Shown here piece after piece: positions 35,350-44,122 of a stretch of 64,000 nt of DNA (positions are counted from its first letter, which is position 1; each line of letters starts with the position of its first letter). The translations under genes and the position numbers were made by a program. Source of the stretch: Hirschia sp964352025 (GTDB lineage: Bacteria > Pseudomonadota > Alphaproteobacteria > Caulobacterales > Hyphomonadaceae); NCBI GenBank assembly GCA_964352025.1, contig CAYGPZ010000015.1, positions 1 to 64,000 on the forward strand. The letters are read 5' to 3'. The notes under the pieces were generated by a model. It saw only the letters and a program-made list of their open reading frames with translations. It was not told where the DNA came from and did no database searches.

Positions 35350-36507
35350 ATGGATACTTCAAAAACCATTCTTTTTCGTGTCGGACCGTTTCCCAAACTG
35401 TCTGAGACCTTTATCATGAGCCAAATTGAAGGACTTGTTGATCTTGGTTTTACGGTCAACGTCCTTGCTGACAATCGCTGCGAAGATATCGACTTGATAA
35501 AGTCGGAAGTCATCAAAAAGATTGCGAAAGACAACACAACCTATCTTGAAGATGATCATTCTCTAATTCACAAAGTGGTTGGAATACTGCCCTATCGGCT
35601 AAAATCGGCGATTAAAGGCTTCCGCGAAAAAAATGCTTATAAACTCAATGATGTCATATTATGTCACTTTGGCTGGATGGGCGTCGAAGCAAGTAAGCAT
35701 CTAAAAAAAATGGATTACAAAGGAAAATTATTCACGATTTTCCATGGCGCTGACATGTCCACTTACCTCAAAGAGTTTGGTGGCAATCCGTATTCAGAAC
35801 TATTTGAAATCGGCCACCGCTTTTTGCCGATAAGTCAGTTCTGGAAAGCCAAACTCATTGAATTAGGCGCTCCAGAGAACCGCATTATATTACATAGAAT
35901 GGGCGTAATCCCATCAGCATTCAGCTTCTCACCTAGAGACACAGAAAATGTAGAAACATTTGAGTTTATTTCTGTGGGACGCCTCGCTGAAAAAAAGGGA
36001 ACTGAATTCACCATTCGTGCTCTCAAGCAAATGCAGACCAACAAACCATTTAAACTCACACTAATCGGTAATGGCCCTTTGGAAAAACAGATCAAAGAGT
36101 TGGCCAAAGACCTGAATGTTGAACACCTTATAGAATTCACCGGAAGCCTCAGCCACACCGAAGTCGCTCAGCGTTTGAAACAAGCCAATGCATTTGTCCT
36201 TCCAAGCGTTGTCGCTAGCAATGGTGATATGGAAGGAATTCCAGTCGCCCTCATGGAAGCTATGGCATCAGGCCTACCGGTTATATCGACAAAACACTCA
36301 GGCATTCCAGAACTCGTCAAACATGAAGAGACCGGATTACTGACGGAAGAGAAAAACGTAAACGAGCTCGCGGCAGCAATGTTGCAAACAATGACAGAAC
36401 CTGAAGCAACAGCTAAACGTGCTATAGCCGCAAGAACACTCGTTGAGACGGATTTTAATAATGAAATTTGGAACCAACGTCTCGCTACAACTCTTTCTGC
36501 CACTTAA
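35350..36507 (+). CDS. Glycosyltransferase family 4 (WcaL/AmsK-like)
   Basis: Retaining GT-B glycosyltransferase, 385 residues. N-terminal 'RVGPFPKLSETFIMSQIEGLVDLG' is typical of colanic-acid WcaL-type enzymes. The donor domain has 'FEFISVGRLAEKKGTEFTIRALK', 'LTLIGNGPLEKQIKELA' and the E-x7-E element within 'EGIPVALMEAMASGLPVIST'. Third gene in a run of plus-strand genes with 20-30 base gaps. It builds the repeat unit on undecaprenyl phosphate; specificity unknown. Confidence 0.9.
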   Translation: MDTSKTILFRVGPFPKLSETFIMSQIEGLVDLGFTVNVLADNRCEDIDLIKSEVIKKIAKDNTTYLEDDHSLIHKVVGILPYRLKSAIKGFREKNAYKLNDVILCHFGWMGVEASKHLKKMDYKGKLFTIFHGADMSTYLKEFGGNPYSELFEIGHRFLPISQFWKAKLIELGAPENRIILHRMGVIPSAFSFSPRDTENVETFEFISVGRLAEKKGTEFTIRALKQMQTNKPFKLTLIGNGPLEKQIKELAKDLNVEHLIEFTGSLSHTEVAQRLKQANAFVLPSVVASNGDMEGIPVALMEAMASGLPVISTKHSGIPELVKHEETGLLTEEKNVNELAAAMLQTMTEPEATAKRAIAARTLVETDFNNEIWNQRLATTLSAT

Positions 36508-36526
36508 TTAGAGATCAAAATATAAA

Positions 36527-38008
36527 ATGACCAACGCAACGGCAGAACATACAGACTCAAAACCAATGGCCAAAGACGTCGCCAAAGGTGCGGCATGGTC
36601 TACTATGGCGAATATCGCACGTATTGCGTCCGCCCTATTCGTTCTGCCTGTATTGGCGCGTTTTCTGACTCCTGAAGAATTTGGCATCATGCAGATCGGG
36701 ATGCCGATTGTTCTATTTTTGCTAATGTTCAATGACTTTGGATTTGGTCCAGCGCTGGTTCGCGCCAAAAACCCAAGCAAAAATCTTTGGAGAAGCGTGT
36801 TCTGGGTAAACTTCCTGATTGGGATAGCAATGACTGCAGTCTTGTTCCTATCAGCAGGTCCAATAGCTGACTGGTTCAAAGTCCCCGAAGCGAAACAAAT
36901 AATTCAAGCTTTGTCTTTCTTGATAATGCTCAATTGCGTAATCATTACGCCTTCATCTGAGCTCCAGCGTCGAATGAAATTCAACATTCTTTCGATGATA
37001 GAAGTTTTGTCGATCTCGCTAGGGATTGGTGTTGCTATTTACTCAGCAATTCATGGCTATGGTGCATGGTCACTTGTTGCGCAACAAATCGTACTCTTTA
37101 CCGTCAAATCAATATTGATGTGGGTATATGCTCAACCACCGATCAAACCCGTCATTGTTATTGATGAGCTAAAAGCCGTATTTGGTTTTTCATCCAACTA
37201 TATGGCATCAAGAACTGTGAACTTCTTTGCCAGAAACGCAGACAATCTCATTATTGGTAGAGTGCTAGGAACCGCCGCACTTGGTTTTTATTCGATTGCC
37301 TACAGAATCCTGCTTCTGCCGGTAGAAATATTCGCATGGGGATTAAGTCAGGTTCTGATGCCTGCTATGTCAAAATTCCATGAAGACAAACATAGAATGC
37401 AAGCGGCGACACTCAAAACATACCGCTTAATCTCGGCATTTACCTTTCCCACAATGGCTGGAATTTCAGTCATGGCTGTTCCGCTTATCTCTACCCTTTT
37501 GGGAGACCGCATGGCACCAGCTGCGCAAGTTCTCCAAATCCTCGCTCCAGTGGGAGCATTGCAAAGCTTGGGAAGCACGCAAGGCGCGATGTTCACGGCG
37601 CTAGGACGCGCTGACATACTATTCAAGTTCTCCTTTATTGGAGCAATTGCATCTATCGCAAGTTTCTTGATTGGGGTGCAATGGGGACTAACAGGTGTTG
37701 CGATTGGATACCTCATCGCTAACTTCGCTCTTACGCCCTATGCTTTTGCGCGTGCTCTGAAATTGATAGAGCTACCTATAACTAGGGCTTTGTACGCTCT
37801 GAGAGCACCTGTGCTAGCATCGCTTATAATGGCCGCCATCGTCTATTTTGGTCTTCACTTCACCCCTGCTTCAAACTTCAGTCATTTGCTTCAAATGCTC
37901 GTGCTCGTTCCATTGGGCGGAGTAACTTACCTAATTGCCACATGGTTCATAGACAAAAGCTTGATTACCGAAGTTTTGGGGGTAGCCAAAGACATTACTT
38001 CCAAGTAA
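36527..38008 (+). CDS. Wzx-type lipid-linked oligosaccharide flippase (WzxC/PST family), copy 1
   Basis: 493-residue MOP-superfamily protein with about twelve to fourteen hydrophobic helices. 'KDVAKGAAWSTMANIARIASALFVLPVLARFLTPEEFGIMQI' at the N-terminus is typical of the WzxC/polysaccharide transporter family. It would flip the undecaprenyl-linked repeat unit to the periplasm. The first codons ('MTNAT', then 'HTDSKP') echo those of the gene at 34348 ('MTNAT', then 'NTDHP'). A second flippase of the same superfamily lies at 41252. Confidence 0.9.
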   Translation: MTNATAEHTDSKPMAKDVAKGAAWSTMANIARIASALFVLPVLARFLTPEEFGIMQIGMPIVLFLLMFNDFGFGPALVRAKNPSKNLWRSVFWVNFLIGIAMTAVLFLSAGPIADWFKVPEAKQIIQALSFLIMLNCVIITPSSELQRRMKFNILSMIEVLSISLGIGVAIYSAIHGYGAWSLVAQQIVLFTVKSILMWVYAQPPIKPVIVIDELKAVFGFSSNYMASRTVNFFARNADNLIIGRVLGTAALGFYSIAYRILLLPVEIFAWGLSQVLMPAMSKFHEDKHRMQAATLKTYRLISAFTFPTMAGISVMAVPLISTLLGDRMAPAAQVLQILAPVGALQSLGSTQGAMFTALGRADILFKFSFIGAIASIASFLIGVQWGLTGVAIGYLIANFALTPYAFARALKLIELPITRALYALRAPVLASLIMAAIVYFGLHFTPASNFSHLLQMLVLVPLGGVTYLIATWFIDKSLITEVLGVAKDITSK

Positions 38009-38062
38009 TAAAGCGACTGTTTTTATTCTTCTTTGAAAATTTAATGCTGGGGGGCATTCATA

Positions 38063-39034
38063 ATGATTGATTCAAACAATTCCAATTTTCCTCTCGTAGC
38101 CGTTGTTACGCCTGTGTATAACGGCGGAAAATACCTTCGTGAGACAATGGAATGCGTTCAAGCGCAGACGTATCCAAATATTATTCATTTAATTGTCAAC
38201 AACGCGTCAACAGATGACACTGCCGAGATCATAGATGATTTTATGGGGCGAAAAGTTCCCATAAAACTCGTGACACATGACAAACTTATTCCTGCTGGCG
38301 AAAACTGGAATTCTGCAGTTGAAGCCGTACCTAAAGAAGCCAAATGGGTAAGATGGATGTGCGCTGACGACGCAATGCTTCCAAATGCAGTTGCAAAGAC
38401 TGTTGAAATTGGCGAAAGCGATCCTGAAATTGGAATTGTAGGATGTATCCGCGACATCAATGGAGAAATCGATCCTCCACTCTGGCCTGCTGAGCAAACC
38501 ATATTCTCAGGACAAGAAGCACTTCAACGCTTCTTTGAAAACAAGGGTAAAATCATGGCCCCACATGTATTGTACAAACGCGAAGCGATGTTGCCATATT
38601 CTCCATTTTTCGAGTTAAACAATACAGCGCTAGACACTGATGCAGTTCTAAGAGTTTTGACCAAATGGAAAATGGGTTTTTGCCATGAGCATTTGGCTTT
38701 CACTCGTCACCACGATGACACACAAACCGCTCAATTGGTAACACCAACGCGTATGCACCTGTTTGATTGGTTGCTATTTGTAAATCGATACGTCGAGAAG
38801 GCCTATCCCGACAAAAAAGGGCAATATATGCGCAAAAGATATCAACGCCATTATCTTCGAAGATTACTGAATGCAAAACGTTCTGGTACAGCCCAAAAAA
38901 TGTGGGACACTCATATGGCTAAGAACATGCAATTCTTTAAAAAGCCAACAGTGATCGATTTCGTTGACGCAGCAATTGATGGAATTTTGATTAAATTAAA
39001 AATTCGTCCTAAATGGTTACCTTACCCTTGGTGA
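38063..39034 (+). CDS. Glycosyltransferase family 2 (paralogue of the gene at 34348)
   Basis: 323 residues, same length as its paralogue. 'LVAVVTPVYNGGKYLRETMECVQ', 'IHLIVNNASTDDTAEIIDDF' and 'WVRWMCADDAMLPNAVAKTVE' mark the GT-A catalytic domain. A GGGGGG stretch precedes the ATG by eight bases. The acceptor half differs more from the paralogue than the donor half, as expected if the two use similar donors on different acceptors. Part of the 32-43 kb operon. Confidence 0.88.
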   Translation: MIDSNNSNFPLVAVVTPVYNGGKYLRETMECVQAQTYPNIIHLIVNNASTDDTAEIIDDFMGRKVPIKLVTHDKLIPAGENWNSAVEAVPKEAKWVRWMCADDAMLPNAVAKTVEIGESDPEIGIVGCIRDINGEIDPPLWPAEQTIFSGQEALQRFFENKGKIMAPHVLYKREAMLPYSPFFELNNTALDTDAVLRVLTKWKMGFCHEHLAFTRHHDDTQTAQLVTPTRMHLFDWLLFVNRYVEKAYPDKKGQYMRKRYQRHYLRRLLNAKRSGTAQKMWDTHMAKNMQFFKKPTVIDFVDAAIDGILIKLKIRPKWLPYPW

Positions 39035-39047
39035 GATAGTAAATACT

Positions 39048-40001
39048 ATGACCGCAATATCTGTACTACTTGCAACATATAATGGGGACGACCTGTTGCG
39101 TCGGACTCTACAAGGCTATGCCGATCTTGGTCAGCAAGATTTTGATTGGCAAATTATCGTTATCGACAATGCAAGTACGGATAATACGCAGGATGTTTTA
39201 AAAGAATTTGCTGAGCAGCTACCACTAGATACTGCTATCGAATCAAAACCTGGTAAAAATCGAGCTCTCAATCTTGGTATTCCACTTCTAAAATCTGATA
39301 ATGTCATTCTAACTGACAATGACTCCATCCCCCATTCAGGCTTTCTGAAAAACTGGGTTCAAGCTTTTGAAGATCACCCCAAAGTCGACATTTTCGGCGG
39401 CGCAATCCAGCCCCTATTCGATACGCCCATGCCGCAATGGATGCTTGATACTAAGCCTCATTTTGAAGAATTGTTTGCGCTTCGTGAAGGCATTGAAGAT
39501 GGGCCAATAGATGCTGATTTCATCTTCGGACCCAATATGGCGGTAAGGCGTTCAGTGTTTGAACGCGGGGTTACGTTTGATGAAAACGTTGGCCCAAATG
39601 GTGCCATCAAAAACTATGCAATGGGCAGTGAAACCGCCTTCTGTCGCGAAGCACAATCTCGCGGAATGGCGCTGTACTATATTGGAACAACAACAGTTTC
39701 TCATATCGTGCGAGAAAACCAAACGACTGAAGAATTTAGAAACAAACGCGCCTATCGGATGGGCCTTGGCACCGCTAGGAAACATATTCTGGAAGGCCAG
39801 ATAGCGCCCGTTTCTTCCAATCCCGCTGTCCAGACGCTGAAAAACATTTTGCGACCAATCAAGCTTTCAATCGAAGAAAGTAAACTCAAAAAGAAATGCC
39901 TCACTGATAATCCCGAGCAAGAATTTGAAGCGGTCTGGGATTTGCACTTCTTCAAAGGTTATCAAGCGGGCTTAGAACAAGCACGCAAGCCAACAACATA
40001 A
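39048..40001 (+). CDS. Glycosyltransferase family 2
   Basis: 317 residues. 'ISVLLATYNGDDLLRRTLQGYADL', 'IIVIDNASTDNTQDVL', 'SDNVILTDNDSIPHSGFL' with the acidic metal motif, and 'ADFIFGPNMAVRRSVFE'. The distinctive 'GAIKNYAMGSETAFCREAQSRGMALYYI' is the acceptor-side segment common in bacterial rhamnosyl- or glucosyl-transferases. Thirteen bases after the previous gene; the ribosome site GGTGAG overlaps the previous stop. Confidence 0.87.
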   Translation: MTAISVLLATYNGDDLLRRTLQGYADLGQQDFDWQIIVIDNASTDNTQDVLKEFAEQLPLDTAIESKPGKNRALNLGIPLLKSDNVILTDNDSIPHSGFLKNWVQAFEDHPKVDIFGGAIQPLFDTPMPQWMLDTKPHFEELFALREGIEDGPIDADFIFGPNMAVRRSVFERGVTFDENVGPNGAIKNYAMGSETAFCREAQSRGMALYYIGTTTVSHIVRENQTTEEFRNKRAYRMGLGTARKHILEGQIAPVSSNPAVQTLKNILRPIKLSIEESKLKKKCLTDNPEQEFEAVWDLHFFKGYQAGLEQARKPTT

Positions 40002-40111
40002 ACAACTGAAATAAATTGCTACTGCATAACGTGATTGCAAAGGCATCGCGCTTTTTGTAAATGCCAGCATTCTCCACTTAATAGTGGGCCCTAATTTTGA
40101 GCGAGAACACT

Positions 40112-41248
40112 ATGGAACGCACCAGCGTTATAATTCCAACATTTAACCGAGAGAATTTCTTGGTTGAAGCATTGGATAGTGTTCTGAACCAAAGCTTCCC
40201 CCCTGCCGAAGTCATTGTCATCGACGATGGTTCAACTGACAATACAGCAGCGCGGATGCAGGCATATGGCGACAAAATTCACTACATTAAAAAAGAAAAC
40301 ACGGGCAAAGCAGATTCGCTCAACAAAGCGCTAGAAATCACTCAACATCCGCTTATCTGGATTATGGATGATGATGACCTTGCGATGCCAGATGCACTTA
40401 AAACAATGACATCATTGCTTGATGGCAAACCTGAAACGGGCATAGCGTACGGGAAATACAAACGCTTCACTGACAATTCGCAAACAGGCGAACGTGAAAT
40501 GCAGGATGGCGGATTTTGGTTTGACGGCAATTCTGAAAACCTACTCGTGCCACTTATGCGAGATTTCTGGATTCATCACCCAGGAATGATTGTCCGCAAG
40601 TCTGCCTATGATGCAGCAGGCCCGTTCTCACGCAAATACCCTCGGCTTGAAGATTATGAAATGGCGTTGCGCCTGGCAGCTGTCACCAAAGCAGCGCAAA
40701 CGGATGAGACTGTTTTCTGGCAAAGACAACATGATGGCGAACGCGCTGACGGCACAGCCGCTGAGAAAAGAACACAGCGCTGGATCTCCGAAGAAAAAGA
40801 CTGCTTCACAGAGGTCTATAACAATACCCCCCTGCAGGTATTCATTGATGTACCCGACGAAACCTCACTTACCCCCTCGCAAAAGCGTCATGCGCTGATT
40901 GAACGAGCCGTAATTATGGGGCGCAAGAAATTGTGGGATTTTGCTCTGTCTGATTTAGCCAACGCATCGCAATTAGAAAACGCCGGCGAGGCTCCCCTCT
41001 CAGAACAAGAAACTCTGGCTCTTCGTCAGATCATGTTTTCAAAATATGGCTGTCCCGAGTTTTTGGAGAACCCAAAGATTGTTCAATCTATCCGCCACTT
41101 GTCAGCGCTAAGCGAAACAGGCCGTGCTATTTCAAAAGTTTTGGCCCGCAACCAGCTTTGGTTCATCCGCACCAACGCAACAGAATTGAAACTGAAACCA
41201 GCATTCAAACATATGAATGTAATGATCAGTTTGATGTTGGGCAGATAA
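40112..41248 (+). CDS. Glycosyltransferase family 2 with extended C-terminus
   Basis: 378 residues from the ATG at 40112 (a TTG at 40097 opens the frame). Catalytic half: 'TSVIIPTFNRENFLVEALDSVLNQSFPP', 'EVIVIDDGSTDNTAARM', 'PLIWIMDDDDLAMPDALKTM'. The last 150 residues, mostly helical and without a recognised domain, are longer than in its neighbours. It precedes the second flippase by three bases, so the two are surely co-transcribed. Confidence 0.87.
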   Translation: MERTSVIIPTFNRENFLVEALDSVLNQSFPPAEVIVIDDGSTDNTAARMQAYGDKIHYIKKENTGKADSLNKALEITQHPLIWIMDDDDLAMPDALKTMTSLLDGKPETGIAYGKYKRFTDNSQTGEREMQDGGFWFDGNSENLLVPLMRDFWIHHPGMIVRKSAYDAAGPFSRKYPRLEDYEMALRLAAVTKAAQTDETVFWQRQHDGERADGTAAEKRTQRWISEEKDCFTEVYNNTPLQVFIDVPDETSLTPSQKRHALIERAVIMGRKKLWDFALSDLANASQLENAGEAPLSEQETLALRQIMFSKYGCPEFLENPKIVQSIRHLSALSETGRAISKVLARNQLWFIRTNATELKLKPAFKHMNVMISLMLGR

Positions 41249-41251
41249 CAA

Positions 41252-42754
41252 TTGACCACATCAAACACTGCAACTGAACCTCATGAAACACCTCACATCG
41301 CAAAAACCATGCGATCAGGCCTATTGTGGAATCTCCTCAATGCTTTTGCATCTCAAGGTGCAGGCTTTTTTGTATTCCTGCTGCTGGCAGCCAGACTTGA
41401 ACCTGAAATATTTGGTCTCGTCGCCCTTGCCTCCATTTTAGCCGATACAGTCGCTAACGAAGGCCGTTATTCTGGAATGGATGCGATTATTCAATCAAAG
41501 AGATTTGATTCAAAATATCTAAATTCAGCATTCTTGTGCATTATGGCGGTCGCCTTTGCCGTTATGCTCATGCTGGTCGTCATTGCACCTATAATGGCGC
41601 GACAATTTGATTTGGATGCAGACATGCAGTCCATGTTAATGCTGTTTATTCCAATATTCGGATTAATGCTTCTCCCCATCCCATGGCTCGCTGTCATGGA
41701 CGCGATCATCATGCGGGACCTTGCGTTCAAGGAACTTACACAACGCAATATTCTAAGTACTGTCGTTGGTGGTGTCGCAGGAATTGCTGTGGCGTTCTCT
41801 CCATGGTTGATTTGGGCGCTTGTCGTCCAAAGATTAGTATCCCTTCTCGTGTCAGTCATTTTTGAATACCAACACACGAGATGGCTCCCAAATTTCCGCC
41901 TGGATCAACTTTCGGGAAAGGACTTCTCCAAACGTTTTTTTCCACTTTGGGCCGTTTCAAACCTAAACCTCGCCTTGCCCAAAATCGCAACACTGGTGTT
42001 TGGGCTGCGCTATAGTGCTGAAGTTGTTGGATTGCTAAGAGCAGCCTTCCGCATTGACGAATCTTTGCGTGGACCAGTCATTTCTCCGCTCCAAGGCCTT
42101 TGGTTCCCACTAATGTCTAAAGTGCGCGGCAATCTGGAAAAAGAACAAGACGTATACCTCTCCATATTGCGGACTGCCGCTTTCGTTTCCTTACCTGTGT
42201 TTACAGGTGTCTATCTCGTTGCTGAAGATATAGTCGCAATATTACTGCCTAAGACTTATTCGGAAGTTGGACCTCTTATGAAAGCGGTATCTTTGATCGC
42301 GCTACTTATTCCAATTTCATGGTTCAATTCTCTAGCAATGAATGCATTGGAAATGAACAAGGCTGCATTTATTTATACGATCATCAAAGTGGTTACAGCA
42401 GCCAGTGCCCTACTCCTTTTTGCGAACGTATCTCCAGCGCACGCATTACTAATTATGTCTGCGCCAGGACTTATAATCGGAATCGGTGGAAATGTTGTAA
42501 TACTCAACCGACTAAAACTATCCCCATTGCGTCACTACTTAGGTTTATTCCCAGCTATCTTCGCTGCATTCATCATGGCTCTATGTGTTTGGATGGCACG
42601 AGAATTTATGACGGATTGGCCAGTACTCTTCAGACTTATTACAAGCAGTGCACTGGGGGGCTTCATTTATGCCGGATGGATTGCTGCCTTCTTCCCCAAC
42701 TGGATGAAAGAACGCATCAATTTGCTACGCGGTCGCGGCAACGCCTCTATCTAA
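41252..42754 (+). CDS. Wzx-type flippase, copy 2
   Basis: 500-residue MOP-superfamily membrane protein: 'TMRSGLLWNLLNAFASQGAGFFVFLLLAARLEPEIFGLVALASI' at the N-terminus and about twelve further helices. Start uncertain: the frame opens with a TTG at 41252, three bases after the preceding stop, and the first in-frame ATG at 41309 has no ribosome site. Only distantly similar to the flippase at 36527. It is the last gene of the 32-43 kb polysaccharide operon. No Wzy-like polymerase accompanies it. Confidence 0.87.
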   Translation: MTTSNTATEPHETPHIAKTMRSGLLWNLLNAFASQGAGFFVFLLLAARLEPEIFGLVALASILADTVANEGRYSGMDAIIQSKRFDSKYLNSAFLCIMAVAFAVMLMLVVIAPIMARQFDLDADMQSMLMLFIPIFGLMLLPIPWLAVMDAIIMRDLAFKELTQRNILSTVVGGVAGIAVAFSPWLIWALVVQRLVSLLVSVIFEYQHTRWLPNFRLDQLSGKDFSKRFFPLWAVSNLNLALPKIATLVFGLRYSAEVVGLLRAAFRIDESLRGPVISPLQGLWFPLMSKVRGNLEKEQDVYLSILRTAAFVSLPVFTGVYLVAEDIVAILLPKTYSEVGPLMKAVSLIALLIPISWFNSLAMNALEMNKAAFIYTIIKVVTAASALLLFANVSPAHALLIMSAPGLIIGIGGNVVILNRLKLSPLRHYLGLFPAIFAAFIMALCVWMAREFMTDWPVLFRLITSSALGGFIYAGWIAAFFPNWMKERINLLRGRGNASI

Positions 42755-43018
42755 TCAAAGACTAGCATCCAGCTATACAATGAAATATAGTAATTAAAAT
42801 TGCCGTTGTATTTCTTTGTCTATTTAAAGATTTTTAGATGGACAATACTTTAGTAACGGCACGCTAGTTGCTTACTTTCTCAATTGAATAAACCGAGAAA
42901 AAGCAAATTAATATCTAAGAATTAAATAAAAGATATACTCTTTATGATTCTAATAGTTGAACAGACTCTATTTGAAATTACATATACTTTATAACGTCAG
43001 GAACCGCTGCAAACTATT

Positions 43019-44119
43019 ATGAATAAATTCCAGTCCATATTCTGTCTCTTCTTAGCGTGTCTGCTAACAATGCCTGCAAATGCACAACGAGGTGCGGACC
43101 GTCCTGCGAATGTATTTGTCGAGCAAGTTATACAGAGAGATTTTTCCATCCGAGTGGAAGCGTTAGGAACGCTGGAACCTAATGAAAAAGTAGACCTTAC
43201 ATTGAATGCAGCCGACCGCGTTACGGCTTTGTATTTTGATGATGGTCAAAGAATTAAGATGGGAAAAACCCTTCTATCCCTTGCCCAACGAGAGCAAATT
43301 GCACTTGTCGAAGCCGCAGAAGCAACTTTGTCTGAAGCAGAGAACAAGCTAAATCGCGCCAATCGATTATACGAAGAGAACGCGACATCCCTGTCTGAAG
43401 TTGATAGAGCACGCCGCGACAGAGACAATGCGAGCGCACAGTTAAGGGCAGTCCAATCACGCCAAAAAGACCGCGTCCTCGTTGCGCCTTTTGATGGCGT
43501 TTTGGGATTCCGCCAAGTCAGTATTGGTAGCTATGTCAGACCTGGCGATGTCGTCGCAACGCTTATTGACGACAGCGAAATGAATTTGGAATTTTCAGTT
43601 CCATCCATTTTTCTAAGGTCTTTAAAACAAGGTACTTCAATTGAAGCGACAACTTCAGACCTCCCTGGAGAGATTTTTACAGGCTCAATTGCAGCAATCG
43701 ATAACGCTATAGATCCGATAACGCGATCTCTTAAAATACGTGCCAAGCTTCCCAATCCCGATCAGATATTGAAGTCGGGGATGTTCATGCAAGTCACCCT
43801 TTTCGCTGAACCGAGAACCTCCCCCTCTATCCCTGAGGAATCTGTTCAACCCATCGGTCCAGAAACTTTTGTTTTTATAATCGCAGATGAAGACGGAGAA
43901 AAAATAGCACGTCGCCAAAAGGTCGAACTCGGCGCGCGGTTCGATAAATATATCGAAATCGTATCCGGATTGAATGAAGGTGACCTCGTCGTGACTGAGG
44001 GCATTATCGGCATCAAAGAAGGTAAGAAAGTCCAAATCCGCAGCGCAACGGATGTTCTGCCTAAATCTGAAGACAGCAATAAAATAACGGCAAGCAATTC
44101 CATACACTCGGTGAGATAG
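43019..44119 (+). CDS. RND efflux periplasmic adaptor (membrane fusion protein)
   Basis: 366 residues with a signal peptide ending 'MPANAQRG'. The lipoyl and alpha-hairpin region is clear ('LALVEAAEATLSEAENKL', 'EENATSLSEVDRARRDRDNASAQLRAVQSRQKDRVLVAPFDGVLGFRQV' in parts), followed by the beta-barrel and membrane-proximal domains. It links the inner-membrane pump encoded next, three bases downstream, to an outer-membrane channel. It lacks the lipobox found in AcrA and is probably soluble in the periplasm or held by the signal anchor. Confidence 0.92.
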   Translation: MNKFQSIFCLFLACLLTMPANAQRGADRPANVFVEQVIQRDFSIRVEALGTLEPNEKVDLTLNAADRVTALYFDDGQRIKMGKTLLSLAQREQIALVEAAEATLSEAENKLNRANRLYEENATSLSEVDRARRDRDNASAQLRAVQSRQKDRVLVAPFDGVLGFRQVSIGSYVRPGDVVATLIDDSEMNLEFSVPSIFLRSLKQGTSIEATTSDLPGEIFTGSIAAIDNAIDPITRSLKIRAKLPNPDQILKSGMFMQVTLFAEPRTSPSIPEESVQPIGPETFVFIIADEDGEKIARRQKVELGARFDKYIEIVSGLNEGDLVVTEGIIGIKEGKKVQIRSATDVLPKSEDSNKITASNSIHSVR

Positions 44120-44122
44120 GCG

